64,000 nt of DNA from Mycolicibacterium psychrotolerans (GCF_010729305.1 NZ_AP022574.1:4774001-4838000); one strand, 5' to 3'. Shown: positions 25,918 through 35,689, numbered from the stretch's first letter. Made by a program: numbers and translations. The notes: generated from the letters alone by a model not told the origin.

Positions 25918-26868
25918 ATGGCCGGGGAGGAGCGCGCCGGGGTCGAGCTGACCCACCTCGATCAACCGCTGGCGAGCGACGCCGGTGCCACCAAGCGCGA
26001 TCTCGTCGACTATCTGGACGCCGTCGCCGACCGGATCCTGCCAGTGCTGACCGGGCGGCCGCTGACGGTGCTGCGCGTGTTGCGCGGCCGGGCGCCCTTC
26101 ATGCAGAAGAACGTGCCGAAGTACACGCCCGACTGGGTGCGCACCGTGGCGATCTGGGCGGAGTCGTCGCACCGCGAGATCCGTTACGCCATCTGCGACG
26201 ACCGGCGCACCCTGCTGTGGCTGGCCAACCAGCGTGCCGTCGAGTACCACCCGGCCCTGGGCCTGGCCGAGGAGATCTACCGGCCGACGCACCTGATCCT
26301 GGACCTCGACCCGCCCACCGGCGAGGATTTCGCCGCGGTGGTCGCCGTCGCCGGGCTGGTACGGCAGGCGCTGCGGGACGCCGGTTTGGCGGGGGCCGTC
26401 AAGACCAGCGGATCGCGCGGCCTGCACATCTTCGTGCCGATCGACGACAGCGCCCCGGTCGACGATGTCGCCGCGGCGACGCGCGCACTCGCCGCCCGCG
26501 CTGAGGCGCTGGACCCCTCGATCGCCACGACCGCGTTCATCGTCGCCGACCGCGCCGGCAAGGTCTTCGTCGACGCCACGCGCGCCGGCGGGGCGACGGT
26601 GGCGGCCGCCTACAGCCCCCGGCTGCGGCCGGGCACGCCGGTGTCGTTCCCCGTCGCCTGGTCGGACCTGGAGCAGGTGACGCCGGCCGACTTCACGGTC
26701 AAGACGGCGGTCGCCCTGCTCGACGGGCGCGACCCGTGGGCCGAGGCGATGCCGGCGCCGCAGCGACTGCCCGAGGAGTTGATCGCCCACGGCAGGACCA
26801 TCCCGGTCGCCCGGGTGTCGGCAATGCACGAGGGCAAGCGACGGGCACGCGCCCGCCGGGGTGACTAG
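25918..26868 (+). CDS. Stand-alone LigD-type primase-polymerase (AEP)
   Basis: 316 aa. Archaeo-eukaryotic primase-like polymerase like mycobacterial PolD1/PolD2 and the LigD POL domain; adds (ribo)nucleotides at DNA ends or gaps. Seen: FMQKNVPKYTPDWVRT and RYAICDDRRTLLWLANQRAVEYHP in the N-terminal half, metal-binding LILDLDPP (Asp129, Asp131), KTSGSRGLHIFVPI with the conserved His, and VFVDATRAGGATVAAAYSPR followed by GTPVSFPVAWSDL. Ligase and nuclease domains are absent and no Ku gene is in the window. Confidence 0.92.
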   Translation: MAGEERAGVELTHLDQPLASDAGATKRDLVDYLDAVADRILPVLTGRPLTVLRVLRGRAPFMQKNVPKYTPDWVRTVAIWAESSHREIRYAICDDRRTLLWLANQRAVEYHPALGLAEEIYRPTHLILDLDPPTGEDFAAVVAVAGLVRQALRDAGLAGAVKTSGSRGLHIFVPIDDSAPVDDVAAATRALAARAEALDPSIATTAFIVADRAGKVFVDATRAGGATVAAAYSPRLRPGTPVSFPVAWSDLEQVTPADFTVKTAVALLDGRDPWAEAMPAPQRLPEELIAHGRTIPVARVSAMHEGKRRARARRGD

Positions 26869-27182
26869 TCGGAGCCTGCAGGCTTCACCGTGACCACGTT
26901 GGTGAGGCCGCTGACCGTGAGCACCGACATCAGGATGGGATTGGCGACCACGTCGATGGCGTCGGCATGCTCGAACAGCACGTTGATCGCAGCGCTGTCG
27001 AGGTAGTCGACGCTGCTGAGATCGACCTGCAGCGCCGTGCCGTCGACACGGTCGCGCACCGCTGCGCTGATCGCCCCGGTGAACTCGGCGATGTTGCTCA
27101 GGTCGAGCTCGCCGACTGCCGTCAGCACCACGGTGCCGTCATCCCGACGGTCGGTGCGCAGCCGCAGCGAAGTCGCCATCAT
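26865..27182 (-). CDS. STAS-domain anti-anti-sigma factor
   Basis: 105 aa. SpoIIAA/RsbV-like: GTVVLTAVGELDLSN, LQVDLSSVDYLDSAAINVLF. The phosphoacceptor Ser is at DYLDSAA. Its unphosphorylated form should bind an anti-sigma kinase and free a sigma factor. ATG 27182 overlaps the stop of the large hybrid kinase gene by 4 nt, making it the last gene of the operon; the hybrid protein carries both the matching kinase and a PP2C phosphatase. The 3' end overlaps the polymerase gene by 4 nt (convergent). Confidence 0.85.
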   Translation of the reverse strand: MMATSLRLRTDRRDDGTVVLTAVGELDLSNIAEFTGAISAAVRDRVDGTALQVDLSSVDYLDSAAINVLFEHADAIDVVANPILMSVLTVSGLTNVVTVKPAGSD

Positions 27183-30100
27183 CCAATCCTCGTCTGCATG
27201 TGCACCGTGGTGCCGGTCGCCTGGGAGTCGATGGTGACATCCTGCATCAGCGCCCGCATCAGCCCGAGGCCCCGTCCGCGGTGCAGCGCAGGCGCGTCAG
27301 CCGGCGCCTTCCAGGTCCCGGTGTCGATGACGGTCACGTGCAGATCGTCGGCGAACGCGGTGGCCTGCAACCGCACCGTCCCGCCCGGGTGGTCGCGGTG
27401 GCCGTGTTCGATCGCGTTCGCGAGCGCCTCGCCGGCGGCGATCAACACGTCGAGGGTCTGCTCGGCGCCGACGCCGGCGCTGCCCAGCCAGCCGCGCAGC
27501 GCGGTCCGACTGCCCGCCAATTCGGTGACGTCCGCGGGGAATTCGAGTTCGAGCGGCGCGGGCTGACGGTAGAGCAGCAGGGCCACGTCGTCGTCGTAGC
27601 CGCCATCCGGCGTCAGCCGCGCCATGATCACGTCGGCCAGTTCGTCGAGCGCGGTCGCCCGGTTCTCTCCGACGACGCCGGTGGCCCGGGCGATGCCGTC
27701 GTCGATCGACTCGCGACGTCGCTCCACCAGACCGTCGGTGTAGAGCAACAGGGTCGCGCGGGGCGGCATCGTGACGCGCGTTTCGGGTCGGCTGTCGGCG
27801 AACCTGACCGCCAGCGGCGTCGAGCGGGCGTCGTCGAGAAGTTGGGTGGTGTGGTCGGCCAGCACCAGGATGGGCGGGGGGTGCCCCGCACAGGAATACA
27901 CCAGCTCCCCGGTCCCCGGGGTGAGCATGGCGCAGAACACCGTGGTGCAGCGCGCACCGGGCAGCCGCGCCGCGAACCGGTCGAGTGCAGACAGTGCCGC
28001 CGCCGGGCTGGGGTGCTCGAGCAGCAGCGCCCGGCACGCGCTGCGAAGCTGCCCCATCACGGTGGCGGCGGCGAGGCCGTGTCCGACGCAGTCCCCCACG
28101 ATCAACCCGATCCGGCCGTCGTCGAGGTCGACCACGTCGTACCAGTCCCCGCCGACCTGCAGCGGCCGGGTGGCGGGCTGGTAGCGCACCGCGAACCCGG
28201 TCGAGAGCGCCGGACCGAGGATCGCGTGCTGCAGCGCCAGGGCCGTCTCCCGCTGCTGGTCGATCTGGTGCACGCGCTGCAGCCCCTGTCCGAGCCTGCC
28301 CGCGAGCACCGTGAGCAGCGTGTGGTCCTCGGAGGTGAAGCGGCGCTGCTCGAACAGCTCGATGTACATCACCAGCACACCGCGGGGGTGCCGCAGGGCC
28401 ACCCCGGCCGCCCCCGGTTCCGATGTCGCCGGGTCGAGCAGATCGTCGTCGCGCAGTGCGGTGATCGCCCGGCGGGAGCGGGGCGACAGATCGTCCCAGC
28501 CCGCGACGGCCTCCCCCACGCACACGACCTCCGGCGTCGGTGTCCGGCCTCCCGCACCGGAATCGTCGGCCGGCATCGTGACGGCCAGCACCCGACGGGC
28601 ATGCCACACCGCGCGCAGCTGCTCAGCGGCGGCCAGCACCGCGTCGTCGAGCGTATCCGCTTGTGCCAGAGCATCACTGAGCGAGGCCAGCGCGGTCTCC
28701 CGTTGCACCACATAGTGCTCGGCCGAGACGTCGCGCATCGTGCCGACCACGACTTCGCGGCCGGTGCCGGGATCCTCGGCGTGGGTGAACGTGGCCGTGA
28801 CCCACAACCGGTGCCCGTCCCGGTGGGTGACCGGAACCTCGACGATCGTGCCGTGCGGCTGATCCATCAGGCTGCCGAACGCCTCGGTGACCTCCCGGTG
28901 CGCGTCGGCGTCGGTGTCGGCCGCCGGCCACCACGGGTACATCGGTTCATAGGGCAGACCGGAGGCGTCGAAACCGAGGATGTCGGTGAACGCTCCGTTG
29001 ATCTCGACGACGGCGCCGCTCTCGTCGCACACGAAGAACGCTTCCTGCAGCGAATCCACCAGTGCCGTACGCCACCGTGCGTGATGGTCACGCAGCCGGG
29101 CCAGTTCGACATTCGCACGGACCCGGGCGAGCAACTCGGCCGCGGCGAACGGTTTCACCAGGTAGTCGTCGGCGCCGGCCTGCAGGCCGCTGATCGAGGC
29201 CTCCTGACCGGCGCGGGCGGACAGCAACAGCACCGGCACCGCGGCGGTGCGTCGGTCGGCGCGTAGCGCGCTCACCAGCGCCAGCCCATCGAGGCCGGGC
29301 ATCATCACGTCGCTGACCACCATCTCCGGCGGGTTGGCGCGAATGGCGTCGAGAGCCTTCCGTCCGTCGGTGACCGCGTCGACCTGATAACCGTCGGAGC
29401 GCAGCAGCCTGGTCAGGTAGTCCCGCATGTCGGCGTTGTCGTCGGCCACCAGCACCCGGATCGGCGCTCCGGAACTCGTCGCCGTCGCCGGGGAAGACGT
29501 TGACGCCGTTGTGAGAGCGGGCTTTTCGACATCATCGGTCGGGGTCCAGCGCAGCGCCTCCTCCACGTAGGCGTTGGCACCGTTTGCGATGCGGTGGCTG
29601 AGCGTCGAGGCGATGGCGTCGGGAGGCAGATGTGCGGTGCCGAACGGCAGCCGGATGGTGAAGGTGGTACCGGAACCGTGCGCGCTGTCGACGTCGATGG
29701 TGCCGCCGTGCAGTTCGATCAGTTCCTTCACCAACGCCAGGCCGATGCCGCTGCCCTCGTGGGACCGGGCCGCCACGTTCTCGATGCGGTGGAAGCGCTC
29801 GAACAGTCGGGGGATCTCGTCGGCGGCCACTCCGATCCCGGTGTCGGACACCACGATCACGGCGTCCTCGCCGTCGCGGCGAACGCGCACGGAGATGGTG
29901 CCCTCGAACGTGAACTTCAACGCATTGGACAGCAGGTTGAAGATCACCTTCTCCCACATGTCCGTGTCCACATAGACCGGCTCGTCCTGCGGCCGGCAGT
30001 CCACGGTGTAGGTCAGGCCGGCCCGCTCGACGGCGGACCGGAACACGCTGGCGAGTTCCGCGGTGAGGAAACCGATGTCGACCGGCGCATAGTTGGCCTG

Positions 30101-31324
30101 AGTGCGACCCGCTTCGATGCGGGAGAAGTCGAGCAGCGTGTTGACCAGCTTGGTGAGCCGTAAACCGTTGCGCCACACGACATCAAGCTCAGCGCGGGTG
30201 GCGGGGTCGAGGCCGTCGCGGCGCCGCAGTTCGGCGACGGGGTCCAGGATAAGCGTCAGCGGGGTACGGAACTCATGGCTGATGTTGGAGAAGAACGTGG
30301 TCTTCGCGCGGTCGAGTTCGGCGAGTTCCTCGGCCCGCCGCTGCTGGGCCCGGTAGCTGCGGGCCAGGCTCACACCCGCGGCGATGTGGCCGGCCACCAG
30401 ACTGACGAAGCCGCGGTACACGTCGTCGAGCGGGCGGTAGCGGTTCAGCCCGGCGACCAGGAATCCCAGTGGCGCCCCGGCCTGTTGCAGCAGCGGTGTC
30501 ACGAGCGCCTGCGCCGGCGGGTCCCGCCACTTTCCTGTCGGCATCGGCGGGAAGGAGCCGAGGTCGACGACCACCGTCTCCCCCGCGGCAGGTTCGGCGG
30601 CCGGCCAGATACCGCCCCCGGCGCCGATCACCGCTGGGGCGGCCGGATGGTTCGCGCCGACACCGCTCATGCCGACCAGCCTTGCGCTGCCGTCCTTTTC
30701 GAACAGATATGTCAACGTGAACGGCAGGTCGCGCTGGTTCTGGCCCAATTGCCGGTCGGCGAAGGCCAGGATCTCGGTCTCGGTTCGGGCCACGGTGGGG
30801 TCCGAACCCAGGTCCCGCAGCGTCGCCATCTGCCGCTCGCCGATCACGCGCACGGTGTCCTCGCTGACGACGCACAGCATTCCGACCACGTCGCCGGTGT
30901 CATCGCGCAGCGGGCTGTAAGAGAACGTGTGGTAGGTCTCCTCCAGGTACCCCGAACGCTCGAGGAACAGCAGCAGCGAGGCGTCCCAAGTCGCGTCGCC
31001 GGTCGTCATCACATGCTCGATGCGCGGATGGACGTCGGGCCAGATCTCCGCCCAGACCTCGCGCGCCGGACGGCCCAGCGCCCAGGGATACTTGCGGCCC
31101 AACGTGTCCCGGCGGTACGCCTCGTTACAGAAGAACGTCAGATCCGGTCCCCACGCCATCCACATCGAGAAGCGCGACGACAGCAGGATGCTCACGGCGG
31201 TCTGCAGGCTCTGTGCCCAGCGGTCGGGCGTGCCGAGAGGGGTGGCCGCCCAGTCGACCCGGGCGAGGTCGCGGCCGACCTCGCCGCCGGGTGCGAAAAT
31301 CCCGATGTCGTCGGGGCCCGTCAC
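27179..31324 (-). CDS. Hybrid PAS-GAF-histidine kinase-receiver-PAS-GAF-PP2C-anti-sigma kinase
   Basis: 1381 aa, soluble. Order: PAS-like sensor (about 30-165), GAF-like (170-320), HisKA with His350 in FFSNISHEFRTPL, HATPase (about 455-560: NLLSNALKF, DTGIG, GSGIGLAL), receiver (622-735) with phosphoacceptor Asp672 in VVSDVMMPG and Lys in DYLVKPF, PAS (about 750-870), GAF (about 880-1015), SpoIIE/RsbU-type PP2C (about 1040-1255: GGDWYD, GDCVGHG, YTDGLVE, YDDDVALL), and an RsbW-like HATPase (about 1257-1381: EALANAIEHG, DTGTW, GRGLGLM). It can autophosphorylate, act as its own response regulator, and both phosphorylate and dephosphorylate STAS proteins, two of which flank it. M. tuberculosis Rv1364c has a shorter version (PAS-PP2C-kinase-STAS). 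Confidence 0.92.
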   Translation of the reverse strand: MTGPDDIGIFAPGGEVGRDLARVDWAATPLGTPDRWAQSLQTAVSILLSSRFSMWMAWGPDLTFFCNEAYRRDTLGRKYPWALGRPAREVWAEIWPDVHPRIEHVMTTGDATWDASLLLFLERSGYLEETYHTFSYSPLRDDTGDVVGMLCVVSEDTVRVIGERQMATLRDLGSDPTVARTETEILAFADRQLGQNQRDLPFTLTYLFEKDGSARLVGMSGVGANHPAAPAVIGAGGGIWPAAEPAAGETVVVDLGSFPPMPTGKWRDPPAQALVTPLLQQAGAPLGFLVAGLNRYRPLDDVYRGFVSLVAGHIAAGVSLARSYRAQQRRAEELAELDRAKTTFFSNISHEFRTPLTLILDPVAELRRRDGLDPATRAELDVVWRNGLRLTKLVNTLLDFSRIEAGRTQANYAPVDIGFLTAELASVFRSAVERAGLTYTVDCRPQDEPVYVDTDMWEKVIFNLLSNALKFTFEGTISVRVRRDGEDAVIVVSDTGIGVAADEIPRLFERFHRIENVAARSHEGSGIGLALVKELIELHGGTIDVDSAHGSGTTFTIRLPFGTAHLPPDAIASTLSHRIANGANAYVEEALRWTPTDDVEKPALTTASTSSPATATSSGAPIRVLVADDNADMRDYLTRLLRSDGYQVDAVTDGRKALDAIRANPPEMVVSDVMMPGLDGLALVSALRADRRTAAVPVLLLSARAGQEASISGLQAGADDYLVKPFAAAELLARVRANVELARLRDHHARWRTALVDSLQEAFFVCDESGAVVEINGAFTDILGFDASGLPYEPMYPWWPAADTDADAHREVTEAFGSLMDQPHGTIVEVPVTHRDGHRLWVTATFTHAEDPGTGREVVVGTMRDVSAEHYVVQRETALASLSDALAQADTLDDAVLAAAEQLRAVWHARRVLAVTMPADDSGAGGRTPTPEVVCVGEAVAGWDDLSPRSRRAITALRDDDLLDPATSEPGAAGVALRHPRGVLVMYIELFEQRRFTSEDHTLLTVLAGRLGQGLQRVHQIDQQRETALALQHAILGPALSTGFAVRYQPATRPLQVGGDWYDVVDLDDGRIGLIVGDCVGHGLAAATVMGQLRSACRALLLEHPSPAAALSALDRFAARLPGARCTTVFCAMLTPGTGELVYSCAGHPPPILVLADHTTQLLDDARSTPLAVRFADSRPETRVTMPPRATLLLYTDGLVERRRESIDDGIARATGVVGENRATALDELADVIMARLTPDGGYDDDVALLLYRQPAPLELEFPADVTELAGSRTALRGWLGSAGVGAEQTLDVLIAAGEALANAIEHGHRDHPGGTVRLQATAFADDLHVTVIDTGTWKAPADAPALHRGRGLGLMRALMQDVTIDSQATGTTVHMQTRIG

Positions 31325-31686
31325 GACGGACCGACGTCTGCTGCGAGCGCATCCGCGACGGACGGATAGGGACGCAGCACCGTGTCCAGCTTGGTGACTT
31401 CGATAGGCCGGACCACCTCGGGATTGGTGGCCACCACCCGCACCGCGATGCCCTCGGCGAGTCCGCGCTCATAGCAACCGAGTACGGCGTTCAGGCCGGC
31501 GCTGCCGAAGTACGTCACGTCGGCCAGCTCGATGACCAAGGCCCGCACCGGCGCCGACGCGCTCGCCTGCAGCCCACCGTCGAGTGCGTCGACGAGCCGG
31601 TCGACGGTGTTCGAATCGACTTCTCCCCGGACGCACACCACCACCGCGCCACCGTCAACTTCCTGCACGACGTCCAGCTGCCCCAC
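31321..31686 (-). CDS. STAS-domain anti-anti-sigma factor
   Basis: 121 aa. MGQLDVVQEVDGGAVVVCVR, GEVDSNTVDRLVDAL, VIELADVTYFGSAGLNAVLG; the phosphoacceptor is the Ser of YFGSAGL. The last 4 nt overlap the GTG/ATG of the hybrid kinase (ATGA type), so the ratio of the two is fixed by coupling. It differs clearly from the second STAS protein at 26865, hence the two may answer to different inputs or sigma factors. Confidence 0.85.
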   Translation of the reverse strand: MGQLDVVQEVDGGAVVVCVRGEVDSNTVDRLVDALDGGLQASASAPVRALVIELADVTYFGSAGLNAVLGCYERGLAEGIAVRVVATNPEVVRPIEVTKLDTVLRPYPSVADALAADVGPS

Positions 31687-31731
31687 ACACCCTCGTATAC
31701 GCGACCCGCGGTACCACCGCCAACACCGACC

Positions 31732-32415
31732 TCACGAGCGCTCGGTGCGGGAGCCGACGCGCTCGTGAACCGTGAGCATCACATGGTCGAACTGACGGCG
31801 CAAGGAATGCCCGCTCACCTCGATGCCGGCCAGTTCGGCGACGAGTTGGGCGGCCAGCGCCCGCAGTTTGGTGTTGGTCTGCTGCGAACGCCAGAGCAGC
31901 AGTTTGAACGCCTGGTCGGCGTCGACACCGTACACCAGCATCAGTGCGCCCTTGGCCTGTTCGATCGCGGCCCGGGCCTCGAACAGATCGGGAAGCGACT
32001 CGTCGAGCGCCGCTCGGCGGGCGTTGTCGAGGGTCTCGGTCAGGTCGACGTAAAAGCCCTCGGTGCCGACCACCGCACCGCCACTGTCGTACATCCGGTC
32101 GGCCAGGACGATGACGTTGTGCTCGGCGCCATGGGTGTCGACGAATCGGTGCCTGCTGGAGAACGAGCCGCCGACGTGCAGAGCATGGTCGAGCAGCTCC
32201 TGGACGTGGCGCCGGTCCTCCGGATGCTTGTGGGACAGCAGCAACTCGGTGGTGGGGACCACGGTGCCGGGCTCATAGCCGTGCATGCGGGCGAGCTCGT
32301 CGGACCACTCCCACCGCTGGCCGACGAACCAGAAGCGGAATCCGCCGGCGCGCAGATCCCCGGCGGCGTACGGCGGATCCTCCTCGGGGGCGGACGCAGG
32401 GGCGGGATCCGGCAT
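31732..32415 (-). CDS. PAS-ANTAR domain regulator
   Basis: 227 aa from ATG 32415; an in-frame start 11 codons upstream lacks support. PAS fold at about 25-135 (FRFWFVGQRWEWSDELARMH, HPEDRRHVQELLDHAL, RHRFVDTHGAEHNV), followed by an ANTAR domain (about 150-205: ARAAIEQAKGALMLVYGVDADQAFKLLLWRSQ). ANTAR domains bind paired hairpins in nascent mRNA and prevent termination. First gene of the minus operon with 45 nt to the STAS gene. It adds an RNA-level output to a phosphorelay and sigma-level module. Confidence 0.88.
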   Translation of the reverse strand: MPDPAPASAPEEDPPYAAGDLRAGGFRFWFVGQRWEWSDELARMHGYEPGTVVPTTELLLSHKHPEDRRHVQELLDHALHVGGSFSSRHRFVDTHGAEHNVIVLADRMYDSGGAVVGTEGFYVDLTETLDNARRAALDESLPDLFEARAAIEQAKGALMLVYGVDADQAFKLLLWRSQQTNTKLRALAAQLVAELAGIEVSGHSLRRQFDHVMLTVHERVGSRTERS

Positions 32416-32495
32416 TGCAGCATTATTCCACCCCGCGGCCGCGCGCAAACGTGTTCAGAGGTTACGGCGGGGCGCCACACCGGATCCCGGCCCGG

Positions 32496-32804
32496 TCACG
32501 CCGTGGCGGGGCTACCCGGTCGGTTCGCCGCCGCGTCGGCGCTGTGCGGCCCGAACTCGTCCGCGACCGGCACGACGAGGTCGGCCGGGAACCCGCCGCG
32601 ACGCGCATGCTCGCGGATGGCCTCCTCGTCGTCGGCCTCGTGGATGCAGTAGATCTTGTCGCCGGCGACGTAGCTGGTGATCCAGCGATACGGCACCCCG
32701 AGTGAATCCACTGCGGCGTTGGACGTGCAGGCGATCTCCGCCAACTGCGCTTCGGTCAGCTCCGACGCGCCGGGGATCTGTCGCTCGATGAGGAATCTCG
32801 GCAT
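32496..32804 (-). CDS. DUF4242 family protein
   Basis: 102 aa. MPRFLIERQIPGASELTEAQ, SLGVPYRWITSYVAGDKIYC, IHEADDEEAIREHARRGGFP are typical for the small ferredoxin-like DUF4242 proteins, some of which bind nickel through such Cys/His positions. Start ATG 32804 follows AGGAGAAGCC. Function unknown. It lies between the signalling operon and the divergent LuxR gene. Confidence 0.8.
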   Translation of the reverse strand: MPRFLIERQIPGASELTEAQLAEIACTSNAAVDSLGVPYRWITSYVAGDKIYCIHEADDEEAIREHARRGGFPADLVVPVADEFGPHSADAAANRPGSPATA

Positions 32805-32974
32805 GGCTTCTCCTGTTCATGACCACTGATGCCCGGCAGCGCCGGACACGATTCACACTGGCCGCTGCGCCCGCGGTCCGTCATCGGTAAGAACTCCCCA
32901 TCTCTGTGTCGCGGGGCGCCCTTGCCCTGCCGTTTTCCCTGGTGACGCGCCCCTCTAGTCGATACGATCGACCG

Positions 32975-35581
32975 GTGACGCTCACCGGACGCGAGCGCGA
33001 ACTGGACCAGCTCGCGGCCATGGCGGCCGGGGCCCGGGCGGGCCGGGGCGGGGCGGTCATGGTGTGCGGAGAATCCGGCGCGGGCAAGACCACCTTCGTC
33101 GAGGAGTTCGTGCGCGGGCTCGCCGACGGCACCCGGGTGCTGTGGGGCGCCTGCGACCCCCTGTCCACCCCGCGGCCACTGGGACCGCTGCTCGATCTCG
33201 CGCACGGCTTGTCAGCGACCACGCGTCAGCAGCTCGTCGAGAGCACCCAGCCCTACGACATCTTCGTGTCGGTGTTCGGCGACCTGCGCAGCCAGCCGTC
33301 GGTGCTCGTGCTCGACGATCTGCAGTGGGCCGATCAGGGCACCCTCGACCTGTGCCGGTTCCTGCTGCGCCGCGCCGCGCAGTCCTCCCTGCTGACGATC
33401 GGGATCCTGCGCGACGACGAGCTCGGCGTCACCCACCCGTTACGCGGTCTGCTCGGTGACGTCGCACGTTCCCCGCACGCGCAGTCGCTCACCGTGCCCC
33501 CGCTGACCGTCGACGTCATCGCCACGCTGGTGGCGGACCGCGACGTCGACCCCGTCTGGCTGCACCGCATCACCGGCGGCAACGCGTTCTTCGTGTGCGA
33601 GATGCTCGACCACGACTGCTCGGACGGCGCCGATCTGCCGACGACGGTGCGCGACGCGATTCTGGCCCGGACCGCCGATCTGGACGCCACTGCCTGGGAT
33701 CTGCTGCATCTGCTGACCTGTGCACCGGGCGCCATCGGCGACCGGCTGCTGGTCGGCCTGGGTGTCACGCTGCCCGCGCTGCGCGCGCTGCATCAGGCGA
33801 AGCTGATCCGCCGGGACGCCCGCGGCGTCGCGTTCCGTCACGACCTGTGTCGGCGCGCGATCTCCAGCGTGATCCCCCCGGGCGCCGAACCCGGCTTGCA
33901 CCGCAAGTTCATCGACGTCCTCGACGATGCGGTGAGCCGAGATCCCGCGGTGCTCACCCACCACGCACTCGGCGCCGGTGACACGACGCTGGTCGCCACG
34001 GCGGCCGCCGAGGCGGGCAGAGCCGCCGCGCGCGCCGGCGCGCACACCCAGGCGTGCGAGTTCTTCCAGATCGCGCTGCGGCACGGGGGGCTGCACGGCG
34101 ACGCGACCGAAGCCGGATTGCTCGAGCTGCTCGCCGCGGAGTACTACCTGACCGACCGGCTGGCCGACGCCATCAACGCCTGCCGGAGGGCGATGCTGTT
34201 GCGCCGCGCGATGGGGTCGTCGGTCGGGGTGAGCGCGAACCACCACGCGCTGGCGGTCTACGAGTGGTACAGCGGCAATCGCGTGGCGGCCGACAGGCAT
34301 GCCGGCGACGCGGTTGCCGCACTGGAAAACATTGCTGTTCAAGGCGATTCGCAGGAGCAGGTGCAACTCGGACACGCGCTGGCGATGCAGGCCTTCCTGG
34401 CCGTACAGGCCAGCCACATCGACGATGCGCAACACACCCTGGCGCGCGCCCGCGAGATCGTGACCGCCACCGGCGACGCGGACCTTTCGGTGCGGGTCGA
34501 GTTGATCGAGCACTACTGCGCAATCCTGCACGGCGACAGCGACGCCCGGCACCGGCTGCTGGCGGTGCTGGCGTCGGCGCCGCGGCACATCGACGAGACG
34601 TACTCGAGCGGCTACACCAACCTCACCTACTTCGACGTCGAACAGCGCCGGCTCGGACCGGCCGGGGATCTGCTCGACGAGAGCATCCCGCTGATGGTCG
34701 AACACGACCTGCCGATCTGCCGGATGGTGCAACTCGGATCCCGCAGCAGGTGGGGTCTGCTGGTCGGCGACTGGGATGCCGCGCTGACCGACGCCGATGT
34801 GGTGCTGGACAGTCCCAGCGCTCCGCTGGCGCGGGTCTGGCCACTGCTGATCCGCGGCATCGTCACACTGCGCCGCACCGGCGCCGACACCGGCGACATC
34901 GACGAAGCCTGGGAGCTGGCATGCCGGTTCGGCGAGATGATCCGAATGCTGCCCGCCGCATGCGCGCTCGCCGAGCGGACGTGGCTGACCGGTGTGCACG
35001 ACCCGCGTCTGGAACACTGCCCCTCGCTGCTCGCGACCGCTCCGGTCAGCGGCCTCGAGTGGGCACGCGGCGAACTGGCGGCGTGGTGGTATCGCCTCGG
35101 CGCGCACCCTCCCGACCCGAGCATAGCGGGAGCGGCCGAACCCTACGCGCTGCTGCTCGACGGCCGGTTCGACGCGGCGGCCGAAGCCTTCGAACGCCTG
35201 TCGGCGCCGTATGACGCGGCGCTCGCCCTCTTGGATGCGGGTGTCGCCGCGTCGACACGCAGGGCTCTCGACGTCTTCGACCGGCTAGGCGCGGACAAGG
35301 TGGCCGCGAAGGTGCGCTCGGATCTGCGTGCGGCAGGGGCCGCCGCGATTCCCGGCCCCCGGCGTGCGACCACCCTCGGCAACCCTGCCGGGCTGACCAG
35401 CCGCCAGGTCGACGTGCTGCGTCTGCTCGCCGACGGTCTGACCAATGCCGAACTGGCCGATCGACTGTTCCTGTCGGTCAAGACCGTCGACCATCACGTC
35501 TCGGCAATCCTGACCAAGCTCGACGTGACGAGACGGCGCGATGCGGTGCGCCGTGCGCGCGAGACCGGGATCCTCAGGTAG
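32975..35581 (+). CDS. LuxR-family regulator with AAA/STAND ATPase
   Basis: 868 aa from GTG 32975. N-terminal NTPase: GRERELDQLAAMA, Walker A CGESGAGKTT (31-40), Walker B SVLVLDDLQWAD (about 108-119), sensor-type LLTIGILRDDE. A long helical tetratricopeptide-like middle (about 340-790) follows, and a C-terminal LuxR HTH (about 805-865: LTSRQVDVLRLLADGLTN, LFLSVKTVDHHVSAILTKL). Large ATP-dependent regulators of this MalT/LAL type are gated by unknown ligands. Targets unknown; the methyltransferase 109 nt downstream could be one. Confidence 0.9.
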   Translation: MTLTGRERELDQLAAMAAGARAGRGGAVMVCGESGAGKTTFVEEFVRGLADGTRVLWGACDPLSTPRPLGPLLDLAHGLSATTRQQLVESTQPYDIFVSVFGDLRSQPSVLVLDDLQWADQGTLDLCRFLLRRAAQSSLLTIGILRDDELGVTHPLRGLLGDVARSPHAQSLTVPPLTVDVIATLVADRDVDPVWLHRITGGNAFFVCEMLDHDCSDGADLPTTVRDAILARTADLDATAWDLLHLLTCAPGAIGDRLLVGLGVTLPALRALHQAKLIRRDARGVAFRHDLCRRAISSVIPPGAEPGLHRKFIDVLDDAVSRDPAVLTHHALGAGDTTLVATAAAEAGRAAARAGAHTQACEFFQIALRHGGLHGDATEAGLLELLAAEYYLTDRLADAINACRRAMLLRRAMGSSVGVSANHHALAVYEWYSGNRVAADRHAGDAVAALENIAVQGDSQEQVQLGHALAMQAFLAVQASHIDDAQHTLARAREIVTATGDADLSVRVELIEHYCAILHGDSDARHRLLAVLASAPRHIDETYSSGYTNLTYFDVEQRRLGPAGDLLDESIPLMVEHDLPICRMVQLGSRSRWGLLVGDWDAALTDADVVLDSPSAPLARVWPLLIRGIVTLRRTGADTGDIDEAWELACRFGEMIRMLPAACALAERTWLTGVHDPRLEHCPSLLATAPVSGLEWARGELAAWWYRLGAHPPDPSIAGAAEPYALLLDGRFDAAAEAFERLSAPYDAALALLDAGVAASTRRALDVFDRLGADKVAAKVRSDLRAAGAAAIPGPRRATTLGNPAGLTSRQVDVLRLLADGLTNAELADRLFLSVKTVDHHVSAILTKLDVTRRRDAVRRARETGILR

Positions 35582-35689
35582 CCGGTCCGTTCGACATAGG
35601 TAGTCACTACCGATGACGGCGCCGCGCCGGCGGCCGACCATCGAGGGAGCCGGGCACCCAGGCCCGGCCGGTGATGGAGGAGTGGACCG

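Noticed and set aside
32416..32460. SigF-like promoter (GTTT ... GGGTG) before the PAS-ANTAR gene
   Set aside because: Spacing is about 13 nt instead of 15-17 and the -10 part does not match GGGTAT; too weak although it would fit a stress module.
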